In this document: positions 13,401-25,334 of the stretch, piece by piece
Layout of the letters: every line of letters starts with the position of its first letter
Position numbering within the stretch: position 1 is the first letter of the stretch
NCBI RefSeq assembly: GCF_000208865.1
Contig: NC_018390.1
Span: 3,614,270 to 3,678,269 of the forward strand
From: Neospora caninum Liverpool
Lineage: Eukaryota > Apicomplexa > Conoidasida > Eucoccidiorida > Sarcocystidae
DNA length: 64,000 nucleotides
Direction: 5' to 3'
Notes under the pieces: generated by a model
Told to the model about the DNA's origin: nothing
Database searches by the model: none
Seen by the model: only the letters and a program-made list of their open reading frames with translations
Made by a program: the position numbers and the translations under genes

Positions 13401-16400
13401 CGCGTTTTCCTGCTTTGCGCAGGGGCGGTCGCCGGACACTGCAGCGTCGCCTCTCCCTCGCTTGTCATCTCGCCTCGATGTGCTCTCGTCGCCCACGTCT
13501 CTCTCCACTTCGTCGCTCGGCGGTTCGCCGTTCTCTGTCGCCAGTCACCTGCTGGACCCAGCAGCCGACGAGGAAGGCGAGACGAAAGAGCGAAACCAGA
13601 AAGCTCCAGAAGGACCGCCTCCCGGGGCCTCGCCGCTGCGGCTCGTGGTTGACGGGGAGCGAGGCGCGAAAAGCTGGAGAGAGAAACTCGAGGTGGTCAA
13701 GGCCGTCCTCACCGCCGCCCTAAAAGACGGGAAATTCAGATACAATCCCCAGGACACAGGTACGCAAAGATCCGAGAATCGCGAGAGCACTGTGCGCATG
13801 CAGCGACGAGAAGAAAGGGGAGCGGAAGAACAGCAAAATGCATTAAAACACGGCTGAAAAAGGGAATCCCTTGTGGGCTGGTGTGGAGGTCCATTTGAAA
13901 CAGCCTCCGCGGGGTAAAGGGTTTAAGACCCGTGAAGACGGGGACGACAAGGGAGGGCTACGCGGGGGGGTTTGCAGAGAGGCCATGCGACACGAAAAAC
14001 GTGGCACAACTTCCGTGTTTTTCTCTTCAGTGAACCTCATCGACTCTCTGGCCTACTGCAGCATCTACCTTCGCTTCATCTCCCAAGGCGACATCGTGAG
14101 TAGTCACATGTTTTCGCTCAGTTCGTCAGACCCCGAGGGGTGCCTACTGTTTCCCCTTTTGTTTCTGCCTCCCGCTGGCGACAATTCAGGCTTCCGTCCT
14201 CCTCGGAAACTGCTGTCGGCGTAAACCGCCCTTCGCCTTTGCTCCTCCTGCGTTTGCAGACCGAATAGGAGTTTTAGGGCCGTTGCCGCGGTCAGAGAGT
14301 TTCGCCTTCGCCGGAGCTCCAGTCTCAGGTTTCGCGCGCGGCCGTTGAGAGGCCGCTGGTCTCGAGAGCTATCCGAGTGCGGGGTTCAGACCTTCTCGGC
14401 CTTTTTCCTTGGTTTCCTTTTCAGGTTTGCACGGAGGACGGCAGACATTTCCGCCCGAATCACCACGCCAATCTCTCGAGGGAGTTGTGCGTCCTTCTCG
14501 AACAAATCATGCAGGAGGCGGCCAGCAGAGACGACGTCATGGTACTCGAAAAAGACACCTTTCGACTGTTTCCTTCTCGCGACTGCTTCGCCACGCGCTT
14601 CGTCCCGAATATCCTTGGGCTGCGTCTTCATGGTTCTGGTTTGCTCCTGTCCTGTCGCTTCTTCACGTGTTCTTCGCGGCTTTCTCTTCTCTTGTGCCCG
14701 TTTCCGTCTTGATTCCGTTGTGGCGGGCTAGACTCTTGCGCTTTTTTCTCTCCCTTCTGCATCCCCTCGCTCTCTTCTCTCCCCTGTTGGCTTCGCAGGC
14801 TGACGCCCTTCGCATCCTCGCCCGTTCGATCGCCCCTTCGCTCCCGTCCTTCAGCGCTCCCTTTACGGCGGCTCAGCCCCTGACGAGAATTCGAGACATT
14901 GCACACCGAAACGATATTCCCTCCGACTTGAAAAACGTAAAGCCCTCTTCTCCCTCGTGTCGTCGTTCCTTTCGTGATTTCCCTTTTTCCTTCTCTCTCT
15001 CTCGCTTTCCCGCTCGTCTCTGTTTTTTTCGTTCTCTTCCGTTTCTCCCGCTTTCTTCCGTTTCTCCCGCTTTCTTCCGGTTCGGAGGCTTCCGCACAAT
15101 GACTGGAATTCCTCGAGGAGATGCGCTCTTCTATATACACATTACGGCCATTTTCTTCCTCTCTCGCTGAAGGCCGCGGGCTCCTTTTGCGTGCTACTCC
15201 CCCCCTCTTTTTTCAAAAGCTTTCCCTCTATCCGTGACCGGGCGCCCTCTGGCAAACTTCCTCAGACGAGATCCCCCCGGCTGGGGCTGCATGCCTTCCC
15301 CTTTCTTCCGTGTTCGTCTCCTCACATGGCGGTTCCTTCTTCCTTTTCTCGCTTCCTTCTTTTTTCGTTCTCTTCCTTCTTTTTTCGTTCTCTTCCTTCT
15401 TTTTTCGTTCTCCTCCTTGTTTTTTCGTTCTCGTCGTTCTTTTCATTCTCTTCCTGTCTCTTTCCTTTGTCGACCTTCTCTCGCTTTTTTCTCGGGCGTT
15501 TTCGTCGTTGTCTTCCCTGCGGCTTCTAAATGCGGCGGCGGTCTCTGTTCCGTTTCAGGAAATCAAACACGCCCTTCAAAACAAACTGCATCGCTGCGCA
15601 GGCCCGGAGGACCTAGTGACAGCGGAGAAACTTCTTCAAAGATTCCACAGCACCCCGGGGCGATATCCTCACGAGTTCATCGTCGAGTTTGAGCGCTTCT
15701 ACGATGTAAGGAAGAAACGGAATCCTTCCAAACAGCCGCACACAAAAACACCCGCAAACCGGGCACTTCTGCGTCGAAAGCCAAGTCACAGCACACCCTG
15801 AGAGATTCAGATAGGTATCAATGGCGATGACGATTCCAGATTTTGGCGTTCACGATCAACCCGGGTGCCGACATCTAACGACATCCATGAAACACCAAAG
15901 AGATATTCAGATGAAGATATGCATGTACCAACATATATATATATATATATATATGTAATTGTAGTGCTTGTTTATGCATGTAAATATGGGCGTCTGTGGA
16001 TTCAACGCGTTTGGGCCGTGGTTGTGGCCTTTTCGCGCATTTTACGTTTCTCCTTCGATCGCCGCGTTCTCGGAGACCTTGGGTTTTTCGTGGTGCAGGA
16101 GTTGCGCCGCTTCTTCAACGCCACGGATTTGGAGACGCGACTCGAGGAACTTTGCCAGCAAGAAAATCCCCGCGCTGCCGAGCTGATCGCGTTCGTCCCC
16201 ACACATCTGAACACTCGAATGGAATAAACATATGCATGCACGTTTTGATAGGCACGCGCACATACATTTCATTTATATACGTTGTTTACGTGCATACATT
16301 TATTTCCATATATATATATATATATATATTTGCTGGCGTGCTGTATCTGTGGATGTGTGGGCGTGTAGCTGGGTTCTCGGTGCATGTTGTTACATTCGAC

Positions 16401-19166
16401 AGAACGTGTGGCAAGTTTTCGCCTTCGAGCGTGAAGGCGTGTAGGCGTTCCGTGTGTCTCGTTCCTCTCTTCAGTCGATTTCTGGAGTCGAAGGCTCGCA
16501 GCGATGATCCGAATGCGGGGCTGACGAAGTTGCTCGTGACGCTGTCGGTGTGCGTCGATCTCCGCGCGTCGTTCACTTGCCAGCTGAGAGACAGCGCGGC
16601 GACAACCCATCATCAGGATGTCTACCAAGTGCAAGAAATGTACGTTTACTCGTCTTTCTCTGGTGTTCTGTCTTTCGCATTTCACGTCGTTTGCTGCCTT
16701 TGATGGCGGTTGAGAGGGCGAGAGATGGAGTTATCGAATCAGGGACGATATCGGGGGAGAGAAGAGAGAACGTGTTGTCGCGTTTTTTTCTTTTCTCGAG
16801 TCTTTTTTCGGGTTTTGCAGCCTTTTCCCCCGCGCACTTGGCTTCCACCTTTTCCCTTTTCTTTTTCTCGCGCGTGTAGGCGACTGGCAGAAATCTTGCT
16901 GGACGACGTCGCCTTCGTCCTCCTCAGCCGCAGCGAGACGCTGTTCGAGCAGCAACCCGACAACCGATGGGCAGAAGCGCTCGAGGTGCGGAAGACCAGT
17001 TCCTCGCCAAAAACGGGCGAATGCATTTCGCGTCCACATCTTAGAAATACAGATAAAGATATACAGCGCTCTCTGGATATACTCATGTCTCGATGCATCT
17101 GTCAAACGATAGGTATCGCTCTGTAGCTACCGCTGTTGTCCGCTGAAGAAATACATATATATATGTATATATATATATATTCATATATATATGTATATAT
17201 GTAGGTATATATCTTTGTAGAGGGACTTATCCGTAAGTATCTGTGTATGTTTCTCTCGAGATATACTTTCTTCATTTCCTGACACCTGTTTACCTCTTTT
17301 TTTGTGGTCTAGCGTTGCGCGTGCATACACGGCGATTCCTCTGCTCGCAGACTTTAGGGTTTGCGTTGCGTCTTCTTTTTTCAGGCCCTCTCTTTGGGAC
17401 TTCAGAATGTGCGCATCAGCGGAATCAAACGCGATGAATGCCGAGCCTTGGCCAATGTGAGTTTCTTCTCGGCAAAACCTCAAACTCAGACTGGGCAAAA
17501 GTGTCTTCTCCACACATAGACATCCCGCTACCCCCACTATATATATATATATATGAATATACAGAGTTTACGAATGTACTTACATATATGTATATGCGAA
17601 TCAATGCATATATATATATATATATATATATATTTGTAAATGCATATATATATATATATATATACACGTGCATGCATCTGCTTGATATCTGGACACGTCG
17701 TTCTTCCTATACGTATATGTGTACGTATATGTGTTGTCAATTTGTGTGTCGCGAAAAGGGGAACTATGGCTGCTGATTTTAGACTGGTGTTTCTGTTTTT
17801 TCAGGAGTTTTCCAGTTTGGCGCGGCAGGCGTTTCACTCGAGGGACGATTTTTTGATTTTGAAGGCTTCTCTGGACAGATGTCGCCGCCTCTGCGAAGAT
17901 TTTTCCGACTTGCAAATTGCGCTCTTCTCCAACCGAGCTCTCGCCCTCGGGCACCTCCTCAAGTTGCCTTCTCTCTCCGTCAGAATTTACTCCGAGGCAA
18001 CCATCCGCAGCAGCGTCGTCTTCCAGGTGAATCCCCACGCGGAACTTGAAACAAAACACAGGCGAAAACCTCGCTTTGCATGCATATATATATGTATATA
18101 TTTTCATATATCATTACATATATCTTTACATATATATATATATATAATATATTTATTTACGTATGTACGTTTATGTGTTTGTAACAGAACGCGTTCGTAT
18201 GGACCATTCGTATCGATTCGAATGTCGTCTGGTTCCTGCGTGTGCATTCTCGCGTAGATCCTTCTGTTGGGTTTTTGGAGTGGGTGACTTTTCTCTCCTG
18301 TTTCTGATCTCGCCTCTCGTATTTCGCGTATCCGCCTTTCTCGTCTTTCCAGCCTGCGTCCACCCAGAGCCGCAGTTTCGGGCTTTGTGTCCTCGCAGAT
18401 TTCGAAGCTCTGTCGCGCGTTGCTCCGCTGCATTCAAGTCCGTCTGAATCTCCAGCCCTACGACGCGCTAGTTGCTGGCAAAGCTGTCGGCTCGGTTCTT
18501 CTTTTCGACACTCTCGAAGAAGCTGCGCTCCACTGCGTGAGGCGGAACCACTCCGCCGCGCTGTGCTCTGGCCGCGACAGACCTTCCGAGGACGCATGCG
18601 CGAGTGCGTGCACGCCTGCGTCCAAGGCGGGTGTCTCGACTGTCTCTGCAGAGAAGGCGGAGACGGGAACGCGCCTGGGAGACGAGAAAGGTGAAGCCTC
18701 GAAAGCGAACGATCGGTTCCTCGACGCGCCGCCTCTCATTCTCGCGGCGAGATGTGCAAGTGGCGACGAAGAAATCGCAGGGCTGGACGGGGCATGCGGC
18801 CGCGTTGTTGGCGTCGTCGTCGGCCATGATTTGCCCATCCTCAGCCATCTCGGTAAAGACGCGATGCATTTCGTGGCAATGCCGCGCATGCACATTCAGC
18901 ATAAACATATACAGATACGCTTTTGCGTATATATGCATATATTCATATATATATGTATGTATATGCATGCATCTACATAGAGACATCGGGTTCTGCATAT
19001 ATGAAGACATCTGCAGAGAGCCATGGAGCTGGGCATACGTGTTCCTTTACTTTGTATCGATATTGACAGAAAGAGAAAGAGATCGACACACACATATATA
19101 GATATATATAGATATATATCGGTCATAGGGGCATTTGTGCACATACCCCCCCGATACAGAGAAATG

Positions 19167-19198
<32 letters not shown>

Positions 19199-20019
19199 TA
19201 TACATATATATACATATATACGTATATATACATACATACGTATATATACATATATACGTATATATACATATATATATGTATGTGTATGTGTATGTGAGTG
19301 TCACGGTTTTGCAGGTGTGCGCGCTCGTCAGAAGGGTGTCCCGTTTGTTGCCTGTCAAGACCCATCGGCTTTTGACGCCTTTGCGGCAGCCCAAGGAAAA
19401 CTTGTTTCTCTCTCAGCAGATTCTCGCGCGATTTCTTTCGAAGTTCTGGAGGGCGAGAAAGCGACGGAGGCTCTACAGAGGCAACGCCCACCAGAAGAAA
19501 ACTCCGTCGAGAAATCGAGCGCAAAAGACGGAAATTCACCGTAAGCTCGGAAGAAAACCGAGTAAAGATGCGCGCCGCGCATGCAGAGAGCGGGCGCGCA
19601 ACGCGTGAAGGACAGTAGAAAGGCCGTCGTGGATCTGCTTGCTGATGGCCATAGCTTTACAGCTCTACGTGGGAATGGCTATCTCGCTGTGTGTCTACAT
19701 CGCAGTGGTACTCTATATACACAAACGCACATTTTTCCACATCTACCGCACCGCGGACCTCCATATATATACATGTATACGTATATATGTGTATACATGT
19801 ATGTATGTGTAAATATGCATCGCCGTATCTGTTTGAATCCGTTAAGGCAGAAAACGGATGCAGACGCCCGAGAAAGAACGGGAACCCGAGAAAACGAGAA
19901 GCGATCTTTCACACTGAGGTATGCACGTGGACAGAAATTGGCGTATGTATCGAGAGACGTCGAGATTTAACTAGCTACATATATATATATATATATACGT
20001 ATATATACAATGTATATAC

Positions 20020-20053
<34 letters not shown>

Positions 20054-20519
20054 GTTGACAGGGAGATCTGTTGATGCACACACTTGGGTGGCGAGCTCTT
20101 TGTGAGATGTGCACAGGAAGTGTGTCAGCCGAAACTCTGTGCAGTGTTCTTCACGTGTTGTACCGTTTTTCGTGATTTTTTTGCTTCGGCACCCTGGCTT
20201 TGTCGCGTTTTTCTCAGCGTGCGAGTTTCCTCGCGATCGCCGTCATACCCGTTCTCTTCGGCAGTTCCGCCTGCGCTCCTCACAGCCTCCGCACCACCTC
20301 CGCCGCTCGCCGTCAGAGATGTGACTCTCGAGACGTGCGGCGCGAAGGCGGCGACCTGTGCGCGTCTGAGACTTCTGGCGGAGGAGGCAGAAACGCGAAA
20401 CGACGGCGACAACGGCCGCGGGTCTAACGCCCCGGCGGAAGTGTTCGAAGCCCCAAAGTAAGAAACAGTCCAAAGTTTTCTCAAAGGCACGTGTCACGGA
20501 TCCCCCAAAACCTACAGAA

Positions 20520-20553
<34 letters not shown>

Positions 20554-23500
20554 TTGGAATATGCGGAGGCTTTTATTTCCACTTCAGCTGTGTCGATGGC
20601 ACCGTCTCGCGCTTTAAGCAGCAGCGTGAAAGCGCACACTTAGATACAAGAGGGTCGCCTTAATTCATTCCCCGTGTGTCTGCATATATACATATATGCA
20701 TCTATGTATATGTATGTAGACATGTAGGTCTACATAGATACAGATAGATGTAGATCGATCGAGATAGAATTACAGATCATTGTAGGTATATAGGTGTATG
20801 TAGATATACACACCTGTAGTTGCCGATGTTCAGACATAACGTGAGTGATCACTAAAACCCGCGCATGTGCACATCGCTTCGGACGGCTGCGTGCATACAG
20901 CTGGTGATGGCGATGAGTGCCGCTCCCTCTCTGGGGGTCTCCCGTTCTGCGGCTTGACAGGTCTTCACAGTTTTTTGCGTGTTTCCTGAAATCGAGAAGA
21001 AGCGATGATCCGAGGATGATTCGAATGATTGCGAGGATGCACACGTTTCGTTCCTGCGGCAGTAACTCGCCATCTCGAAATCCAGCGGATGCAGAGGGAG
21101 TCCAGGTTTTTCTTCTGGACTTTTTTACCACCGCCCCTGCCGCCCTCGTTTTTTTCGTCGCCTTCTCTTTCCGTTTCCCGCACTGTCCCTGTCTCCCCAA
21201 ACCCTTCTGCGCATGCTCTCCGTCGTCTCTCATCTCCCTCGCGTTTTTCTGCTCACTGCCACGATGTCTTCCCGTTCAGCGTTCTTGCCTTCCCCTACGG
21301 CACCGCCGAATGGCTGATTCAGGAACAAGGGAAGAAAGAAGAGTTTCAAGTTCTCATCGAGACGCTCGAAACACGTGCACCTGTGCGTTTGAGGCGAAGG
21401 AAGCGAACGGAGACTGTTTTGGCGCGGGCGCGTTACGACTAGCGAACGAAGAGACACATGCGCGCCCACTGTCTCTGGTCTCTCGAGATTCGTCACCCCG
21501 CAGCGCGGCTCCTCGCCACCTGATTCCGCTTTTTCACTAGGCGCGTTCTTCGCTCCACAGAGGACTGCTGTCCGTCGCGTCTTCATGCTGACTCACAGAG
21601 AGGACAGCGAGACAGAAACAGCCACCCGTACTCGCGATATCTCACTGCATGCACATAAATATGTTTGTATGCTTTTAGGCCGCATATATATATATATATA
21701 TATATATCTAAATATGTATTCGTTTGTGGAATACGTGTGGAGAGAGAGGGAGCGAGGGATGTCTCTTTGTGCGTGGCCTTTGGCCTGCAGGGTTCACAGC
21801 TGGATGAGGCGGCAAGAAAACTTCAAGAACTCATCATGCATTTGGTCCTTCCCGAGGAAATCGTTCTGCCTGTTGTCCACGGGTTTGGAGCTCGCTCGCG
21901 CCTCGTGGTCCGCTCCTCTGCGAATGTCGAGGATTTGAAAGGTAAATCGTAGTGTGTCCAATTTCTCTTCCCGTGATTCTGTCGCGCTTGTCTCTCTTTT
22001 TTCTCGCTTCGCTCTTTATTCTGATCTCCTCGGCTGACGTTGGTGTCCCTTCTCTGCTTCTTCGGTTTCCTCTCGCTTCCCACGTTTCTCGTTGTTCTCG
22101 ATACGCACCTTTTGTCTTTGTTCTTTTGGGTTTTCTGTCTTTGGTTTTCGGTATTTTGTCCCGGCTTTTCTTTTTGTCTTTGATTTTTCCTCGTTTCGTG
22201 CCCGTTTTCTCTAGGCATGTCGGCGGCGGGGCTATATGAGTCCGTGGCGAACGTCTCAGTGGCCGATGTAGCCGCCTTCCAGTCGGCTGTCGTGACGGTC
22301 TGGGCGTCTCTCTACTCTCGCCGCGCAATCCTCGCGAGACGAGCTGCCGGCGTTCCTCAGGTGCGTCGCATTCTCTCCTCGTTAGCGCGTTTCTCTTCTC
22401 GCGGAAACGCATCTCGTGCATTCTGCATGGCTCCAAACTTCGCCTGCAGACAGGTGTCGTTTTCGCCTTGTCCCTCGTGCCCCGCGCTGGGCTGTCGGGC
22501 CTCATCCCACGTTCTCTCTTTCTCTTCTCCAGCCGAGTCCACCAGTGTCGACGACGTGGCCTTTGTTTCTGAGCGCAACAGCCAACGAGGCAGAAGCCAG
22601 CTTTTTTCAGTCGGAGGCGCCGCCGAAAATCGCCTCCATGTCGAAAGCTGAAAGCAAACGGTTTCGCAGTTTGTCGCTCTTCGGCCAGGCCTCCCTACGT
22701 TTTTCGAGCATGCAGAGCGCTTAGGATCTTACGGGAGATCCAAACGCGCACTGCGGCCACGTGATCGCTCACGCCGAAATCTTGTCGATAAACTGCAAAG
22801 AGTGGGGATGGCATCCAGGGGGAGAGAGGGGTGTTTTTGGAGGTCCAGAAGCTGAAAGTGGAGTGTGTCCTTGTTGTTGTTTCGACAGCACCACGCGTGC
22901 ATGGCCGTTTTGATCCAGGAGTTAGTCAGCCCAGAACTGAGTTTCATTCTTCACACGGTCAATCCGCTGGAGAAGGACATGCATCACCTCTACGCCGAAA
23001 TTGCGCCTGGCCTCGGAGAGACGGTCGCCGGAGCCGGCACGCGAGGGTCTCCCTATCGCATGCTCGTGGACAAAACGACAGGTGGGAACGCACGCCAAGC
23101 CGGAGGAAAAAAACACGAGGGAGTATCACAAAACGGCAACTGTTTCCTCGCGCGAATGAACGCCGCGGGAAGCTGACGACCTCTCCTGCCAGCACCGTTG
23201 AACTCTCACCTGCACTTTGATATCTGGAGACACATGCGTCGTTGTACACTTTCTTTTGCAGGCACATGCATGCATACGATACTCATATATATATATATAT
23301 ATATATATATGCGTGAGGTTTTATATGCATGCGTCACAAAATGGTCATACGTGCGTATGCGTGCTTTCTAGGTCAGAAGACGATATTACATGCATACTCT
23401 GCATCTCCAGGGACATCTGTATACCTATATCTGTATATGAATAAGTAGATGCAAATGCTTGTGGTTGTAAATGGGGAGTATGTGTCTCTGGTCACGTGCA

Positions 23501-25334
23501 TCCTCACGGGTATATATATCTCTGAGCACGCCTTCACACATATATGCACATCTATGCCCATGGTACGGCGTGTGACGTGTGTGATTTAGAGGAGAAAGAG
23601 TGTCGGGTCTTTTGATCGTTTTTTGTCGTTGTCCCCCTTTTTTTTCCAGGCGAAGTGACGATGCTCTCCTTCTGTAACTATAGCACGTCCCTCGTCCCTG
23701 CGATGCCAAAGAACCGAAGCTTCACCACCCGTAAGGCCGGTTCGTTGTCCAAGATAGGCAGGGACATTCCCGTTGCCTCGTAACTCACCCGTGCCTCTAT
23801 TTGAGTATCTGGCTTGGCGTCTTCTTGGCAGGAATGTCGTGGGGTTTTCTTTCCTGTGCATATCAATATTTTTCTCTCTACCCGCCTCGCGTTTTCTTCT
23901 CTCTATACGGAGACAAAACTCTGTGCGCAGATTTCTTTGTAGAAGACCTGTGTTTTGCACCCGTGTGTCTCCTTTTTCTGCCTACACGTGCGCGGTTCTT
24001 TCTGGCGAGACGCGTAACACTGCCGTGCTCTCGGACAGCTGTAGAAACCACTGTACCAATGGTGTGGGCGTGTGAACATCACTGTGTGCCGCCCTGGCAA
24101 AGTTCGCGCGGGCAAAAGGCAAACGCGATCTGAACAGGAACAGACACGCCTCTTCGTGCTCTCTCCTGCGTCCAGTGGCAACCGACCCAGGATGTGCCTG
24201 GGGCCTCTTCGACAAATCCGGGAAACTCCCGACGGCTGCCTGTCCAGCAGCAACCGCCCTTTTTCAGTTGCGCCGTTTTGGAGCAGACATCTTTCGTTCG
24301 TTTCCGCCGTGCCTTACAACCTCTTCACCGTGTGGTTTGTGTTGCGACTGCGCGTTTGCCTTTTCGTCTCTCTGTGCTCGCGTCTCCGTTCCCGCGGTTT
24401 GTGTTCCTTCCTTGCATGCGCGCGTGTCTGAGGGTCGTGTTTCCCCGCCTCTTCTTTCCTGGGACTTTCAGTGCGCGACGGGAAAGGCATGCACCAGGCG
24501 ACTCCTCTCCTCACCCCCTCAAGCCTCGTCAAATCGCGCGTCATGGATTACACCCTGGAACCGATGACACAAGACCTCGGATACAGAGTCCACATTGCAC
24601 ACAGACTCGCTGGCATCGCTGTAACGCTTGAGGCCGAGCTCGACGGTCCACAGGTATGCAACGAGCAATCAAATCTCTTACAAGTATACTCAAACGTCTC
24701 TCTATAGGGAGAGATAGATGTCGGCGTTTGTAGGTGGATATATTACATATATACACAGATCGATAGATGGAGAGATACATAGCTATAGATACATAGAGCT
24801 CTAGGTAGATAGGGACCATGGAGGTCTCGTGTTGTATTCATCCTGGAAGAGGCGGTGCCGAGCTTCAAATCGGATTCCTAACAATGTAGGCAAAACCAAA
24901 GCCCACACGTCGACTTACATGCACGTGTTTCATATATATTTATATATATGTATATATATATATATATATGTGAATACGTTAATGTGCATATGTCTCTGAA
25001 TCTGTTCGTGTCGATTCGTGTGCGTATTTGTTGTTTCGCTGCTGCCACGAGTGCATCCCTTTCAACATTTAAAAACGCGGTCCGTTCGTTGAGTGCACCA
25101 GGAGTGCTGTGGAGAATACGTTTTTCCGTTTTTCTTTGCTGTATTCCTTTTTGTGGGAAACGGCGAAAGTGCAGCCCCAGCCGTAACGGGTCGAGTCTTT
25201 GTGTTTTCCGCTGAAACGCATGCTGGTTACGAAGGACGTGTTGTGTTTGCATGCGCATGCAGGACGTGGAAGGCGTGATTTCAGGTGACGCAATCTGGGT
25301 TGTGCAGTCTCGGCCGCAACCTTCCTCTGACTAA
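10441..25334 (+). CDS. PWD: Phosphoglucan, water dikinase (PWD/GWD3-like), 24 exons, 1243 aa
   Basis: This enzyme transfers the beta-phosphate of ATP to glucosyl residues of starch-like glucan, here amylopectin. Exons: 10441-10702, 12099-12149, 12455-12485, 13012-13090, 13423-13759, 14031-14095, 14425-14541, 14799-14936, 15559-15705, 16099-16190, 16475-16639, 16880-16985, 17385-17456, 17805-18026, 18399-18852, 19315-19540, 20218-20457, 21280-21382, 21791-21941, 22215-22360, 22889-23081, 23650-23730, 24472-24653, 25263-25334. Phases agree at all 23 junctions and the total is 3732 nt. Residues 1 to ~110 form a CBM20 starch-binding domain ([13 protein letters not shown]). The central part has [12 protein letters not shown] and [13 protein letters not shown]. 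The phosphohistidine loop [13 protein letters not shown] puts the catalytic His at residue 778. Residues ~935-1243 form the PPDK-type nucleotide-binding domain ([38 protein letters not shown] at the end). CBM20 rather than CBM45 favours PWD over GWD1; plant PWD is about 1200 aa. The least certain junctions are donors 14542 (GTACTC) and 16191 (GTTCGT) and the 23731-24471 intron. Confidence 0.93.
10869..10980. repeat. TA-rich microsatellite in PWD intron 1
   Basis: The sequence is an imperfect run of TA, with GATATC and CATATG interruptions, inside the first PWD intron. It is non-coding; the Tyr/Ile-only open frames across it are artefacts. Confidence 0.85.
15361..15440 (+). repeat. 20-bp tandem repeat in PWD intron 8
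   Basis: Four consecutive 20-bp units of the form tttttcgttctcttccttct occur. The first two are exact and the last two are diverged. They lie in the T/C-rich intron between exons 8 and 9, upstream of the acceptor at 15558, so they lengthen the pyrimidine-rich part of the intron. Copy number is likely to vary between strains. Confidence 0.85.
17146..17212. repeat. TA microsatellite in PWD intron 12
   Basis: Interrupted TA run in the intron between the exons ending at 16985 and starting at 17385. A second cluster follows at 17540-17672 in the next intron. No coding role. Confidence 0.8.
19085..19285. repeat. Long compound TA / TATACG microsatellite in PWD intron 15
   Basis: About 200 bp of TA, TATAGA and ATACGTAT units fill the intron between the exon carrying the catalytic His and the exon that continues the VRAR motif. 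Its end is only about 30 bp from the acceptor at 19314, so the usual polypyrimidine tract there is short. Confidence 0.85.
19978..20060. repeat. TA run followed by GA run in PWD intron 16
   Basis: TA repeats pass directly into a short GA repeat at about 20039-20053. It lies in the intron before the exon starting at 20218. Confidence 0.8.
20523..20551. repeat. (AT)n microsatellite in PWD intron 17
   Basis: A pure AT run of about 29 bp lies some 65 bp downstream of the exon ending at 20457. Confidence 0.85.
23284..23310. repeat. (AT)n microsatellite in PWD intron 21
   Basis: A pure AT run of about 27 bp lies between the exons ending at 23081 and starting at 23650. A similar run occurs at 24930-24970 in the last intron. 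Confidence 0.85.

Noticed and set aside
15361..15440. CRISPR-like or satellite array
   Set aside because: The four units are contiguous with no spacers and are simple T/C-rich intron expansion in a eukaryotic gene.
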